DNA of 39,998 nt from Candidatus Merdivivens pullistercoris. GTDB lineage: Bacteria; Bacteroidota; Bacteroidia; Bacteroidales; UBA932. The stretch is from the NCBI GenBank assembly GCA_017694935.1, contig JADIME010000036.1, forward strand, positions 1 to 39,998, in the 5' to 3' direction. The position numbers were made by a program, and so were the translations under genes. This document shows positions 7,556 to 15,840 of this stretch, piece after piece. Numbering within the stretch: the first letter of the stretch is position 1; each line of letters starts with the position of its first letter. The notes beneath the pieces were generated by a model. The model was not told the DNA's origin, did not search any database, and worked only from the letters and a program-made list of their open reading frames with translations.

Positions 7556-8875
7556 TTAAGAAGCTGTTTCCTGCACATCCTGCAATTCGAACAGATCTCT
7601 TTCCGGCCACTGTCCTACGGTCTTTGAGAGCTGGTTGAAAAGCCGGCTAATGTCTTTTGAAAACATGGAACCTTTCCATGTGCTCGAATTGGTCACGAGT
7701 ATCCAGCAGAAACCGTCCGGATAATACTTGACAAGGGCGCTCGTTCCCGACAGCGTGCCCGAGCGATGCCACTCCCCGTCAGGTTTTATGTCGGCCCATC
7801 CCAGCGGGAAGGTGGAGCGGTCTATATATTCGGTCATCTTTGCCACGCTTTCCTTGGAAATAATGTCCGGTATCCCGTCCCGCCCGTCTATCGAAGCGAC
7901 GAAGCGGGCAAGTTCCGGAACGGATGTTATCCAGCCTCCGGCTCCCAACAGTTTTTCAAAATCGCTGCCACCGTAACACTTCTCGACCATCGTGCCGTCC
8001 AGATGGAAATCCTCCACCGGAACCGCATCCTTGTGCATGTAATACTTCGACTCCCCGTAATGCCTGTCTTCGTAATAATTGCGCCCGAGATACATGTCAT
8101 AACAGCCGCAAGGCGCCAACACGCTGTCCCTTACATAGTCCTCGTATGGCATTCCGGTAACCTTCTCTATCGCAAGCGAAAGGAACATGTATCCCACATT
8201 CGAATACTTCTGCCACGTGCCCGGAGTATAACCCAGCCTGCGCCCGAGGATATATTCGACCAGCCGTTCCATTGTAGGAGGAGTGTCGAGATGCTCCCAT
8301 CTCATGATGTCGGAAGTGCAGAACAGCGGGTCGCCGCGGCTCAGCGTAAAACCGCCCTGATGGCGGAGCAGGTGTTCCACAGTTATGTCGTAATACCTTT
8401 TATCGGAAGCCGACATATACAGGGAATCGTCAAGTATGCCGCCCTCGCCGAACACCAAAGTATCCAACGTCATCCTGCCTTCCTCGCACAGTTTCATTAC
8501 AGTCACCGCCGTAATCAGTTTCGAGACGGACGCTATGCGCAAAAGGTGGTATGGCTGCATGGCCTCGCCCCTCTCCCTGTCCGCCCAACCGTAACCCTTT
8601 GCAAAGAGGAGCGAATCGTTTTTCATAACGGCAAGCGAAACACCTTTTATGTCCCAGAACTTAATCCACGACTCCACTTTCCTGTCCAATTTTTCAAATT
8701 CGGGAAAATCTGAAAAGGAATTGTCCAGAGTATCGTTCAGAGGCCTCAACGACGGCACTTCCTCCACCTGGGCTTTATCCCGTCCGTGAGTACTGAAAAA
8801 CAGCACGGCCGCTACCACGACAAAGACGGCTGTCAATGTTATGACAAGCCTTCCGACAAAACGTTTTCCGCTCAT
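7556..8875 (-). CDS. Serine hydrolase, class C beta-lactamase / penicillin-binding protein fold
   Basis: A 439-residue protein with one N-terminal membrane helix (about residues 9-27), so it is anchored with the enzyme in the periplasm. The active-site set is visible: SxxK as SVSK (Ser116, Lys119), YSN (224-226), and HRSGTLSG near residue 368 in place of KTG, which is common in this AmpC/esterase/peptidase group. Its start overlaps the kinase-like gene by 4 bp (ATGA), and it is the last gene of a six-gene leftward operon. A D-aminopeptidase, carboxypeptidase or esterase role is more likely than antibiotic resistance. The last codons (ETAS-stop) are written by AAACAGCTTCTTAA, which is also the complement of a 12-mer repeated elsewhere in this window. 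Confidence 0.85.
   Translation of the reverse strand: MSGKRFVGRLVITLTAVFVVVAAVLFFSTHGRDKAQVEEVPSLRPLNDTLDNSFSDFPEFEKLDRKVESWIKFWDIKGVSLAVMKNDSLLFAKGYGWADRERGEAMQPYHLLRIASVSKLITAVTVMKLCEEGRMTLDTLVFGEGGILDDSLYMSASDKRYYDITVEHLLRHQGGFTLSRGDPLFCTSDIMRWEHLDTPPTMERLVEYILGRRLGYTPGTWQKYSNVGYMFLSLAIEKVTGMPYEDYVRDSVLAPCGCYDMYLGRNYYEDRHYGESKYYMHKDAVPVEDFHLDGTMVEKCYGGSDFEKLLGAGGWITSVPELARFVASIDGRDGIPDIISKESVAKMTEYIDRSTFPLGWADIKPDGEWHRSGTLSGTSALVKYYPDGFCWILVTNSSTWKGSMFSKDISRLFNQLSKTVGQWPERDLFELQDVQETAS
7557..7568 (+). repeat. Solo TAAGAAGCTGTT motif at the 3' end of the serine hydrolase gene
   Basis: This 12-mer also occurs at 15854-15865 and 37188-37199, always on the plus strand. Its last ten bases equal the ends of the dispersed element at 120-129 and 39868-39877. 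Here it overlaps the stop codon. Confidence 0.5.
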
Positions 8876-9504
8876 TTCGACAAGATGTTTATTTTCTTGT
8901 CAATGAAACTCAATATGTAATCTATCGTCCCGTCTATTCCGAGCACCGACGAGTCTATGCACAGATGGTACGTATGAGCCACGCCCCATTCTCCGAAAGT
9001 ATAGTAATTGTAATACTCGGCCCTCTTCTTGTCCGTCTGCTCTATCAACGACCTTGCCTCGTCCGCGGATATGTTCCTGCGCCTGCTTACCCTCTCTACC
9101 CTCGCCTCGTCCGGGGCCGAAATAAACACATTGGCTATCCTCGGATGATCCCTGAGGATATAATCGGCGCACCTCCCTACGAAAATGGCGGAACCGGCTT
9201 TGGCAAGCGAACGTATGGTCTCGCTTTGTATGCGGAACAACTCATTGCTGTCCATGAAATTGGTGCTTTCATACTGCACTCCCTGCCGGAAAGCCGAAAA
9301 GAGCGAGAATTTTTTTACTTTCTCGTCGCTTTTCATGAAAAACTCGGGGCTGAAACCGCTTCTTTTGGCCGTTTCGGTTATTATTTCCGTATCGTACGCC
9401 TTTATTCCAAGCCTCTCTCCCAGCTTGAATGCGATTTCGCGCCCGCCGCTCCCGTATTGGCGGCCTATGTTTATAACATAATGTTCAGAAGAAAATTCAC
9501 TCAT
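8872..9504 (-). CDS. Cytidylate-kinase-like P-loop protein
   Basis: A 210-residue protein of the cytidylate kinase-like (Cytidylate_kin2) family. The modified P-loop GRQYGSGGREIA lies near residues 14-25, and GSAIFVGRCADYILRDH and NVFISAPDEARVERVSRR with an arginine-rich lid follow. True Cmk is usually a separate gene, so this is probably a paralogue with unknown nucleotide or other small-molecule substrate. The ATG at 9504 was chosen because it begins one base after the MATE stop codon; the alternative at 9519 would overlap it by 14 bp. The 3' end overlaps the serine hydrolase start. Confidence 0.8.
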   Translation of the reverse strand: MSEFSSEHYVINIGRQYGSGGREIAFKLGERLGIKAYDTEIITETAKRSGFSPEFFMKSDEKVKKFSLFSAFRQGVQYESTNFMDSNELFRIQSETIRSLAKAGSAIFVGRCADYILRDHPRIANVFISAPDEARVERVSRRRNISADEARSLIEQTDKKRAEYYNYYTFGEWGVAHTYHLCIDSSVLGIDGTIDYILSFIDKKINILSK

Positions 9505-9505
9505 A

Positions 9506-10903
9506 TCAAATACCTCCAAGTATGGCCGGGTCGTCCCCGTCGTTAAGTTTATCGAATTTGTTCATCAGCCCCTTCAGCATAATGGCCGCCAACACGGAAG
9601 CCAACAGGTCGGATACCGGGAAACTCGCCCACACGCCCTGTATCGGATTTTCCCGGAACAGATAAGGCAAAAGGAAAATGCACGGAAGCAGGAACAGTAT
9701 CTGCCTTGAAAGAGACAGCCATATGGCCTTGCTGACCATGCCCATGGACTGGAAGAAATTGGACGTCACCATCTGGAATCCCACCAACGGGAACATCAGC
9801 ACGGTTATGGACAATCCCATCGCGGACAGGCGCACCAATTCCGCATCCGAAGTAAAAATCCCGGAAACGGTTTTCGGGAAAACAAGCCCGAGCAAGAAAC
9901 CGACACACATGATCATCGTGGCGAATTTCACAGTCTTCCAGAACACTTCACGAACCCTCTTGTATTGCCGCGCCCCGTAATTGTACCCGGAAATAGGCTG
10001 CATGCCCTGATTCAGTCCCATCACAATCATTACAAACAGGAAACTGATCCTGTTCACTATCCCGTACGCGCCTATCGCCAGGTCGCCTCCGTAACGCATC
10101 ATCTGCTTGTTCAGGAATATCACGATCACACAGGCCGCCACATTCATAAGGAACGGGGCAAAGCCTATCGAAAGCGAGTCCTTTGCTATCCTCTTGTCCA
10201 GGATGAGTATCCTTTTCCCGAAATGGACTGCCTTCGTCTTACGGGTAAATTCCCAGAACACATATACGGCCGCGAGCAACTGGGCTATCACCGTGGCTAT
10301 GGCGGCGCCGCTTACCCCCATGCCGAAAACGAATATGAAGACAGGGGCGAGTGCTATGTTCAGTATGACAGTGAAAAGCGTGGCTCCCATGGCCTTCTTG
10401 GGTTCCCCTATGGCACGCTGGAGATTGTTAAGGCCAAGATACAGGTGGGTGATTACATTTCCCAAAAGTATCACCCTCATGTAATCGCGGGCATAGACTA
10501 TGGTATTTTCACTCGCACCGAAAAAGTACAGTATCGGGTCAAGGAAAGACAATGTAAGTATACTGAACGCTATACCTGTTATCAGACACAGGGTTACGGT
10601 ATTGCTGAGGACCTTGGTGGCCGCCTCGTAGTTGCGCTGGCCGAGCAAGACCGAAATCAAAGTCGATGCCCCGACTCCCACAAGCGTTCCGAAAGCCGCC
10701 GCAAGGTTCATCAACGGAAAAGTAACCGCTATCCCGGAAATCGCATACGCCCCTACGCCGTGACCTATGAAGATACTGTCAATCATATTGTACAATGACG
10801 AAGCCGTCATCGCTATGATTGCCGGGATGGCGTATGTCTTCAACAATTTTCCTACCGGCTCTATGCCGAGGACCGTAGGGGAAACCTTGGAACTGTTATT
10901 CAT
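9506..10903 (-). CDS. MATE-family multidrug/small-molecule exporter
   Basis: A 465-residue protein with twelve predicted membrane helices in two homologous halves. The start LLKTYAIPAIIAMTASSLYN is a typical MATE N terminus, and IDSIFIGHGVGAYAISGIAV, NVITHLYLGLNNLQRAIGEPKK and GLNQGMQPISGYNYGARQY are characteristic of the NorM/DinF-like group. These proteins export cationic drugs or metabolites using Na+ or H+. The start overlaps the end of the upstream FKBP gene by 8 bp, so it is part of the same operon. No substrate can be inferred from the neighbours. Confidence 0.88.
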   Translation of the reverse strand: MNNSSKVSPTVLGIEPVGKLLKTYAIPAIIAMTASSLYNMIDSIFIGHGVGAYAISGIAVTFPLMNLAAAFGTLVGVGASTLISVLLGQRNYEAATKVLSNTVTLCLITGIAFSILTLSFLDPILYFFGASENTIVYARDYMRVILLGNVITHLYLGLNNLQRAIGEPKKAMGATLFTVILNIALAPVFIFVFGMGVSGAAIATVIAQLLAAVYVFWEFTRKTKAVHFGKRILILDKRIAKDSLSIGFAPFLMNVAACVIVIFLNKQMMRYGGDLAIGAYGIVNRISFLFVMIVMGLNQGMQPISGYNYGARQYKRVREVFWKTVKFATMIMCVGFLLGLVFPKTVSGIFTSDAELVRLSAMGLSITVLMFPLVGFQMVTSNFFQSMGMVSKAIWLSLSRQILFLLPCIFLLPYLFRENPIQGVWASFPVSDLLASVLAAIMLKGLMNKFDKLNDGDDPAILGGI

Positions 10904-11909
10904 CTTCTTCGTAATCTACCATGGTTATCTGGAATACGAGCGGGGAAAACGGAGGGATGGAGTTTCCGCTGCCATTGGTTCCATAGCCCATCTGCGACCA
11001 GAAGAAAGTCACGACTTCGCCGTTTTCGGGAATCCTGTACAACGCTTCAGCGAAACCCTGGACAACGGAACTTCCGTCCAGCGTTATCTGCTCGACTTCC
11101 GAATTAAGCCCTATCTTGGCCGGGGTATCATAATCTTTCTCGGTACTGTACAGGCCGTATTTTATCGCCGTATCCTTTATATTGGTGTCGAACACGTGCC
11201 CGTTCAGCAATTTTCCTATATACCTTATATATATGGTGGAATCCTTGGGAATCGTGTCCCCGGTCCCGGCATCCAGTACTTTATAGTAAAAGCCTTCCTT
11301 CAAAGAATCAAGGCCATTGTAATATTTCCGGGAATAACTTTCCAAAGTATCCTTTTCCCAACCGTAAATATCATCAGTGGCCTCCACCAACCACACTTCG
11401 TAAATATAGTGCCCGCCCCCGGGATCGTCCTTATAATAATCTTCGATATTGTCGTACTGTTCCGTATTCAGCAGCCACGAAGGAATCAGGGCCTTCATGT
11501 AGCCTCCTACCCTCATCATGTCGAGCATGTCCTCCACCCCGGCATAAAGTGAACCGCTGTTGCGCACGGACACTTTCGCCCCGTAATAATCGGACTGCAC
11601 GAAAGTACCCAAACGCATGTTGATGCTGTCGTCGGTGCTCTCGATATAGTTTCCTTCAAGATCCGTGACATTGTATTCCGTGAATGCGAAATAGGTCGAA
11701 TCGTCCAGTGCCTCTCCCGTCCCTTCCACGGAATCAATCACATAAATACCGCGCCCGGAAGGCAATAAATCGGGATAATTGATCCTGAGCCATGCTTCCA
11801 GAACCTTCTTCGAAGATTCATAAGTATCGGCAGAAGGATTCTTGGCGCAAGACACAGCCGAAAAGGCTAAAACCGCCAGGGCGGCATAACTGATAAATCT
11901 TATATTCAT
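10896..11909 (-). CDS. FKBP-type peptidyl-prolyl isomerase lipoprotein with two FKBP-like domains
   Basis: A 337-residue lipoprotein with a signal peptide ending FSAVSC, the lipidated cysteine being Cys21. The first FKBP-like domain (about 50-180) is degenerate and lacks the usual FDSS element. The second (about 205-335) keeps IYIRYIGKLLNGHVFD, the VVQGFAEAL helix and the MGYGTNGSGNSIPPFSPLVF flap and end strand, so it could be active. It would act in the periplasm or on the outer-membrane inner face, in folding of exported proteins. It is second of two adjacent FKBP-like lipoproteins, with an 18-bp gap to the upstream one, which points to divergence after duplication. Confidence 0.83.
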   Translation of the reverse strand: MNIRFISYAALAVLAFSAVSCAKNPSADTYESSKKVLEAWLRINYPDLLPSGRGIYVIDSVEGTGEALDDSTYFAFTEYNVTDLEGNYIESTDDSINMRLGTFVQSDYYGAKVSVRNSGSLYAGVEDMLDMMRVGGYMKALIPSWLLNTEQYDNIEDYYKDDPGGGHYIYEVWLVEATDDIYGWEKDTLESYSRKYYNGLDSLKEGFYYKVLDAGTGDTIPKDSTIYIRYIGKLLNGHVFDTNIKDTAIKYGLYSTEKDYDTPAKIGLNSEVEQITLDGSSVVQGFAEALYRIPENGEVVTFFWSQMGYGTNGSGNSIPPFSPLVFQITMVDYEEDE

Positions 11910-11927
11910 ATCATTATATTTTCAAAA

Positions 11928-12509
11928 TCAATTTTCAATACTGTGTACCCAAATATGATACATCAAAGATGTCATTTTCGGGATGGCATTGACAGCCTTG
12001 TTCCCGAAACCGTACTGGGCAGAAAAAACTATATAGCATTCTTCTCCGGCATACACTCCGAGCAGACCGTTCTTCAGGCCTTCCAGAAGTTCGTCGCCCG
12101 AAAGCCTCACATCGGCCGGGACGAAAACCGTGCTGTCTCCGGTCCAGATGCCGCCTTCCGTGGCCAGATCCTCCAAAGACGACGAAATCATCGTCCGGGG
12201 CGGAAAACTGTTGTCGAAAATATAGAAAGCATAGTCAAACACTACCCGTCCTTCCGCCTTCAGGGTATCGGACATGTCAAGGCCGGCGGCCACGCTGTCC
12301 GACGGGATCACAGTGATGCGGTTGGAACCCTTGTTCCTGTGTACCTCGTAAAGCGAGGAGTCGGAAAAATTGGACGTGATATACTTGTCTATCGATTCTT
12401 CCAAAGAGGCGTACGTTTCTTCCAGACTCTGCGATTTACAGCCCGCCACGGCGGCCAAGATTGCCACCGATGATATTTGTATTATGATTTTCAATATATT
12501 AGCTTTCAT
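11928..12509 (-). CDS. FKBP-like lipoprotein
   Basis: A 193-residue lipoprotein with signal peptide and lipobox AVAGC (Cys24). The C-terminal half keeps the FKBP helix and flap pattern ELLEGLKNGLLGVYAGEECYIVFSA as two shorter recognisable runs, and YGFGNKAVNAIPKMTSLMYHIWV matches the AYGxxGxxxIPPxTxLxFxVxL end. The FDSS-like catalytic strand is replaced by FDNSFPP, so isomerase activity is doubtful. It is the second gene of the operon that begins with the nrnA-like gene (27-bp gap) and precedes the larger two-domain FKBP protein. Such small FKBP lipoproteins are common in Bacteroidales and of unknown client range. Confidence 0.75.
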   Translation of the reverse strand: MKANILKIIIQISSVAILAAVAGCKSQSLEETYASLEESIDKYITSNFSDSSLYEVHRNKGSNRITVIPSDSVAAGLDMSDTLKAEGRVVFDYAFYIFDNSFPPRTMISSSLEDLATEGGIWTGDSTVFVPADVRLSGDELLEGLKNGLLGVYAGEECYIVFSAQYGFGNKAVNAIPKMTSLMYHIWVHSIEN

Positions 12510-12536
12510 ATCACCATTTTTTTCGCCGAAGTCATT

Positions 12537-13571
12537 TTACAAAACCCATGCCTCCCGGCCGAATTCCCTTACGGTTTTCACAAAATAATCCGGCACTTCT
12601 TCTATCTTCATGAACAGTTTCCCTCCGGCCGCGTTCGGATGTCCGCCCCCGTTGAAATACTTTTTCGCGAAACCGCTTATCTCGGTTCCCTCCTTGCTCC
12701 TCATCGAAACCCTCACGAAATCATCATCCTGGGTAAAAAGCGCGGAGAGGACGACATCCCCGATCTCCAGCGGACGGTTCACGACCCCTTCCACATCGCC
12801 TTTGGAATAACTGTATTTCCGTTGCAGTTCCTTTGTCAGTACCATGTATGAGAACTTCCCGTCCACTATGGTCATCCTGTTTTTCAGAAGTTCCCCTATA
12901 AGCCTCAGGCGGCTCTCCGAAAACTGATTGTAAAGCCTGTACAGGATGGCCGTCCTGTCGACCCCGGCTGCAAGCAATGCCGATGCCATGGAAAACGTGG
13001 ACGGATATGTGGAATTGGAAAAATTGTTAGTATCCGTAGTCATCCCGGTAAAAAGCGCCTCGGAAGCCGCCATCGGAAGCCGTGAGGCGTCGGAAGCCAC
13101 ATCCGGCATCCCTGTCAGAAGCCTGTAAAGCAATTCGCATGTTGAAGAGACATGGGTGTCGGAAATCAGCAGGTCGAAATCGCCAGCGACAGGAGAGACA
13201 TGGTGATCCACCATCATCCTGAATGCAGTGGAAGCCGCTATGATCCTCCCCATCTCATCCACACGGGACAGACTGTTGAAGTCCAGGCACACAATGGCAT
13301 CGGCCGCGCCCAAAGTCTCCGATGCCTTTTCCTTGCATGAATCGTAAATCATAATCGCGCCGTGTGGATCCAGGAAAGAAAGGAAAGCCGGGAAGGCATT
13401 CGGCAGGACTATGACCGCCTTTTTCCCCCTTGATTCAAGATATTCCCTCAAGGCCACGCAGGCACCCACCGCGTCACCGTCAGGTGAGGTGTGGCCGACG
13501 ATACAGAAAAACGTGTGTTTTTCTATCGCATCCCTGAATTTTGAAACATATTCCGTATAAAAATCCGCCAT
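12537..13571 (-). CDS. nrnA: DHH-family phosphoesterase, NrnA-type oligoribonuclease/pAp phosphatase
   Basis: A 344-residue protein with the DHH/DHHA1 layout: GHTSPDGDAVGA (metal-binding DGD), IVCLDFNS, the DHH signature MVDHHVSP, SSTCELLYRL, TDTNNFSNSTY, and the DHHA1 nucleic-acid site GGGHPNAAGG near the C terminus. NrnA enzymes degrade nanoRNA or linear dinucleotides and remove 3'-phosphate from pAp; in c-di-AMP-using bacteria relatives also hydrolyse pApA. A PgpH-type phosphodiesterase, which makes pApA, is encoded at 22067-24109. The ATG at 13571 is preferred to the TTG upstream. The gene follows the -7 box at 13590-13597 and heads a six-gene operon. Confidence 0.86.
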   Translation of the reverse strand: MADFYTEYVSKFRDAIEKHTFFCIVGHTSPDGDAVGACVALREYLESRGKKAVIVLPNAFPAFLSFLDPHGAIMIYDSCKEKASETLGAADAIVCLDFNSLSRVDEMGRIIAASTAFRMMVDHHVSPVAGDFDLLISDTHVSSTCELLYRLLTGMPDVASDASRLPMAASEALFTGMTTDTNNFSNSTYPSTFSMASALLAAGVDRTAILYRLYNQFSESRLRLIGELLKNRMTIVDGKFSYMVLTKELQRKYSYSKGDVEGVVNRPLEIGDVVLSALFTQDDDFVRVSMRSKEGTEISGFAKKYFNGGGHPNAAGGKLFMKIEEVPDYFVKTVREFGREAWVL

Positions 13572-13589
13572 ATTCAAAATTTATGAGTG

Positions 13590-13597
13590 CAAAATTA
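13590..13597 (-). promoter_or_regulatory. Bacteroidota -7 promoter element (TAATTTTG) for the nrnA operon
   Basis: On the minus strand TAATTTTG lies 18 bp before the ATG at 13571. Together with the divergent box at 13630-13637 it makes a compact two-way promoter region of about 100 bp. Confidence 0.55.
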
Positions 13598-13629
13598 AAA
13601 ATTATATTGCGGGAACTAAATAAAATGCA

Positions 13630-13637
13630 TACTTTTG
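13630..13637 (+). promoter_or_regulatory. Bacteroidota -7 promoter element (TACTTTTG) for the rsmD operon
   Basis: TACTTTTG has a TTG (13607-13609) 20 bp upstream, a good match to the -33/-7 spacing, and lies 36 bp before the ATG at 13674. Confidence 0.6.
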
Positions 13638-13673
13638 TGGGGATTTTTACAGAACAAAATTAAATTAACTATA

Positions 13674-14351
13674 ATGAAAAAGGTATTAACTATCGTCATC
13701 TTGCCTATTTTGATAATAGGACTGGCTTATCTGCTCGTTGCGAGCATAATGAAACCTGTTGATTTCCAGAAGGAGCAAAAACAGCGCGAAGCTGTGGGCA
13801 TCGAAAGGCTCAAAGACATCCGTACGCTTCAGGAGGCTTTCAAAAGCGTTTACGGACGTTTTTCTCCTACCATCGATTCCCTGAAAGATTTCTACAACAA
13901 CGGAAAAATCAAAGTCGTAATGCAGATCGGTTCAATGGACGACTCTGTCGCAGTGGCCAACACCGAAGCACTGAAGAAACGCAATCCGCGCATCACCCCT
14001 GAACAGATGATGGAACTCTACCGCCAAGGACAGTCATTGGTCATCAGGATAGACAACGAAATCCCGGTAAAGGACACTTTGTTCAACGGCAGGCCTAATT
14101 TCAACATCGACTCGCTGGCATTCATTCCATTCAGCGGAGACTCCGTAATAATGGCAGCCGTAATAAGCAAGGTTTCCGGCGTGAACGTTCCTTTGTTCGA
14201 AGCATGCATGCCATACAAGAGCCTTCTTAAAGGAATGGACAACCAGTTGCGCATCAATCTGGACGCTGACAGGAAAGACACCGACAGGTATCCGGGTCTG
14301 ATGGTAGGCAGCATCACCACTCCTAACAACAACGCAGGTAACTGGGAATAA
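13674..14351 (+). CDS. Conserved single-pass membrane protein of unknown function
   Basis: A 225-residue protein with one N-terminal membrane helix (about residues 4-24, ILPILIIGLAYLLVASIM) and a periplasmic remainder. The soluble part has a helical start (KEQKQREAVGIERLKDIRTLQEAFKS as two heptad-like runs) followed by a mixed domain containing RFSPTIDSLKDFYNNG, then strands ending in PGLMVGSITTPNNNAGNWE. The KDIRTLQEAFKSVYGRFSPTIDSL pattern recalls pseudopilin-like Bacteroidota proteins, but I do not recognise a named family. The ATG at 13674 is preferred because it begins the membrane helix. Only 5 bp separate it from the DUF3822 gene, so the two are probably translated together, and both belong to the rsmD operon. 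Confidence 0.78.
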   Translation: MKKVLTIVILPILIIGLAYLLVASIMKPVDFQKEQKQREAVGIERLKDIRTLQEAFKSVYGRFSPTIDSLKDFYNNGKIKVVMQIGSMDDSVAVANTEALKKRNPRITPEQMMELYRQGQSLVIRIDNEIPVKDTLFNGRPNFNIDSLAFIPFSGDSVIMAAVISKVSGVNVPLFEACMPYKSLLKGMDNQLRINLDADRKDTDRYPGLMVGSITTPNNNAGNWE

Positions 14352-14356
14352 CGGAT

Positions 14357-15097
14357 ATGACCGCCCAATACGTGGAAAGATACGGAATATCCATTCAAGT
14401 TTTCTTGAATGGATATTCTTATAAAATAACCGACAGTGACGGGAAAACGGTCTCATACAAGGAAGAGGGGACTGTCGAAGAACTGTATTCTTCACGGGAG
14501 CTTTCCTTTCCGTTCGCCGAATATTCCCTGTCATTCAGGACAAATGAATGCGTGCTCGTACCCAATGCCATACTGAAGGAAACATTGCGCCGGGAAAATG
14601 CGGCAGAAGGCAAAAACGAAAAGCCTTGGGAACAGGAGCGGATATTGCGCGGGATATTGTCCGAATATGTACCCATCGACGACAATAGAAAGACAGAATG
14701 CATCGAAGTCCCCGCTTTCGACGCTTCAATCATCTATGCGATCCCAGATAACCCCGTGCTGAAGGCCGTATCCGGGGCGCTGGCACGCGAATGCCGGCCG
14801 CTTCCGGAAATTTACATCATTTTGGAAGAGCTGCACGCCTTGAAATGCCACAACAGGGTAATCGCATCATACAGGGACTCCCTTCTGTCTTTGGCCATCG
14901 CCGAAGAAGACAGGCTGCTGCTCTGCAATTCGTTCCAGGCGGCAGATTTCACCACGGCACTGTATTTCATATTCTCGGCCTTGAAACAGTACAGCCTGAA
15001 CCCCGAAGTCACCACGATAAATTTCATGACCCCTTTGGATGACGAGAAACAGATGTTGCTGTACAGGTACTTTTCAGGAGTGGAGGCAATCAGATGA
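14357..15097 (+). CDS. DUF3822 family protein
   Basis: A 246-residue soluble protein of the Bacteroidota DUF3822 family, which is commonly found beside rsmD. The fold of this family resembles paired actin-like ATPase halves: ASIIYAIPDNPVLKAVSG and IYIILEELHALKCHNRVIASY are strand-helix pairs, and the ending STTINF-type strand is TTINFMTPLDDEKQMLLYRYF. No catalytic set is visible and the function is unknown. Codons 10-21 contain a 15-bp perfect inverted repeat with a TTTT loop (14385-14418), which would fold the start of the message. There is no alternative Met downstream before residue 220, so the 14357 start holds. It overlaps rsmD by 4 bp. Confidence 0.82.
   Translation: MTAQYVERYGISIQVFLNGYSYKITDSDGKTVSYKEEGTVEELYSSRELSFPFAEYSLSFRTNECVLVPNAILKETLRRENAAEGKNEKPWEQERILRGILSEYVPIDDNRKTECIEVPAFDASIIYAIPDNPVLKAVSGALARECRPLPEIYIILEELHALKCHNRVIASYRDSLLSLAIAEEDRLLLCNSFQAADFTTALYFIFSALKQYSLNPEVTTINFMTPLDDEKQMLLYRYFSGVEAIR
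14385..14418 (+). promoter_or_regulatory. Perfect 15-bp hairpin at the 5' end of the DUF3822 coding sequence
   Basis: GAATATCCATTCAAG (14385-14399) and CTTGAATGGATATTC (14404-14418) pair without a mismatch around a TTTT loop. The right arm is followed by TTATAAAATA rather than a T run. It lies 34-67 bp after the stop codon of the upstream gene and inside the reading frame of the next. It could attenuate transcription, pause ribosomes, stabilise the upstream message or be a protein site. Confidence 0.7.
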
Positions 15098-15627
15098 GGA
15101 TAATAGGAGGACAATTGCGGGGACGGCAGATATGCCCTCCTGCCGGTTATGAGGCAAGGCCGACCACGGACTTCGCCAAAGAGGCCCTTTTCAACATCAT
15201 AGACAATGAATACGAATTCGACGGCCTGTCCGTCCTCGATCTTTTCGGAGGCACGGGGAGCATATCATACGAATTCGCCTCACGCGGGGCAAGCCGCATA
15301 ATCTGCATTGAAAACCTTTCCGCAAATGCCGCATTCATAAAAGCCGAGGCCAGACGGTTAGGCATTGACGACAGGGTAACAGTCGTAAGGCGTGACGCTA
15401 TGGAGTTCCTGAACGGCTGTACAGACAAGTTCGACATCATTTTCGCAGACCCTCCGTATGCCATGGAAGGCATAGAAGGCATTCCGGAAAAGGCGACAAG
15501 ACTGCTCAGCGACATCGGCCTGTTCGTTCTGGAGCATTCCGCCGCACACTCATTCGAGGGTTATCCTTTATACAAAAAAGAAAGGAAATATGGGAACGTC
15601 CATTTTTCCTTCTTCTATAAAGAATAA
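15094..15627 (+). CDS. rsmD: 16S rRNA (guanine(966)-N2)-methyltransferase
   Basis: A 177-residue enzyme that methylates G966 of 16S rRNA during 30S assembly. The start MRIIGGQLRGRQICPP, the ARPTTDFAKEALFNII segment, motif I LDLFGGTGSISYEFASRGA (about 49-67), motif III VVRRDAMEFL, and the catalytic DPPY (119-122) are all present. Length is normal. The ATG overlaps the DUF3822 stop by 4 bp. The stop codon lies inside the left copy (15617-15627) of an 11-bp direct repeat that flanks a MITE-like element, so the gene end was preserved or restored by the insertion. Confidence 0.95.
   Translation: MRIIGGQLRGRQICPPAGYEARPTTDFAKEALFNIIDNEYEFDGLSVLDLFGGTGSISYEFASRGASRIICIENLSANAAFIKAEARRLGIDDRVTVVRRDAMEFLNGCTDKFDIIFADPPYAMEGIEGIPEKATRLLSDIGLFVLEHSAAHSFEGYPLYKKERKYGNVHFSFFYKE
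15617..15627. repeat. 11-bp direct repeat ATAAAGAATAA, left copy
   Basis: ATAAAGAATAA recurs at 15841-15851 on the other side of the 15628-15840 element and reads as a target-site duplication. It includes the last two codons and the stop of rsmD. Confidence 0.7.
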
Positions 15628-15840
15628 TACGATTACCCGCAAAATTACCCAAATGAAGATGAAAGTAGTAATTACTACGGACAGTATATCCCTTGGAGCT
15701 CGTAAAATGCTGCTCACTTTCGAATGTCCACCGGACATTCTCATAAACCGTTCACGACCCGTTCACGAGGCCACGGGCGGCCACGCTGTCCGTGGCAATT
15801 ACTGCATGCACACAATCATTTGGGTAATTTTGCGGTAATC
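15628..15840. mobile_element. MITE-like element with 24-bp terminal inverted repeats
   Basis: The left arm 15631-15655 (GATTACCCGCAAAATTACCC then AAATG) and the right arm 15817-15840 (CATTTGGGTAATTTTGCGG then TAATC) are inverted copies with a single one-base gap. The flanks carry an 11-bp direct repeat. The 213-bp body holds no convincing gene but is full of symmetry: the 14-bp palindrome GTAGTAATTACTAC (15665-15678), GAATGTCC-ACC-GGACATTC (15722-15740, loop of 3 bases), CCACGG/CCGTGG (15771-15795), and a tandem CGTTCACGA repeat near 15750-15767. A non-autonomous transposable element, possibly transcribed into a folded RNA, fits best. No transposase is in the window. Confidence 0.75.

Noticed and set aside
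7556-8875. Serine hydrolase as an antibiotic-resistance beta-lactamase
   Set aside because: It is membrane anchored, has HRSG in place of KTG and sits in an envelope-type operon; the family is mostly peptidases and esterases.
15590-15838. An 82-codon plus-strand frame running from the rsmD end through the 15628-15840 element
   Set aside because: It begins inside rsmD in another phase and covers inverted-repeat DNA; no protein feature is visible.
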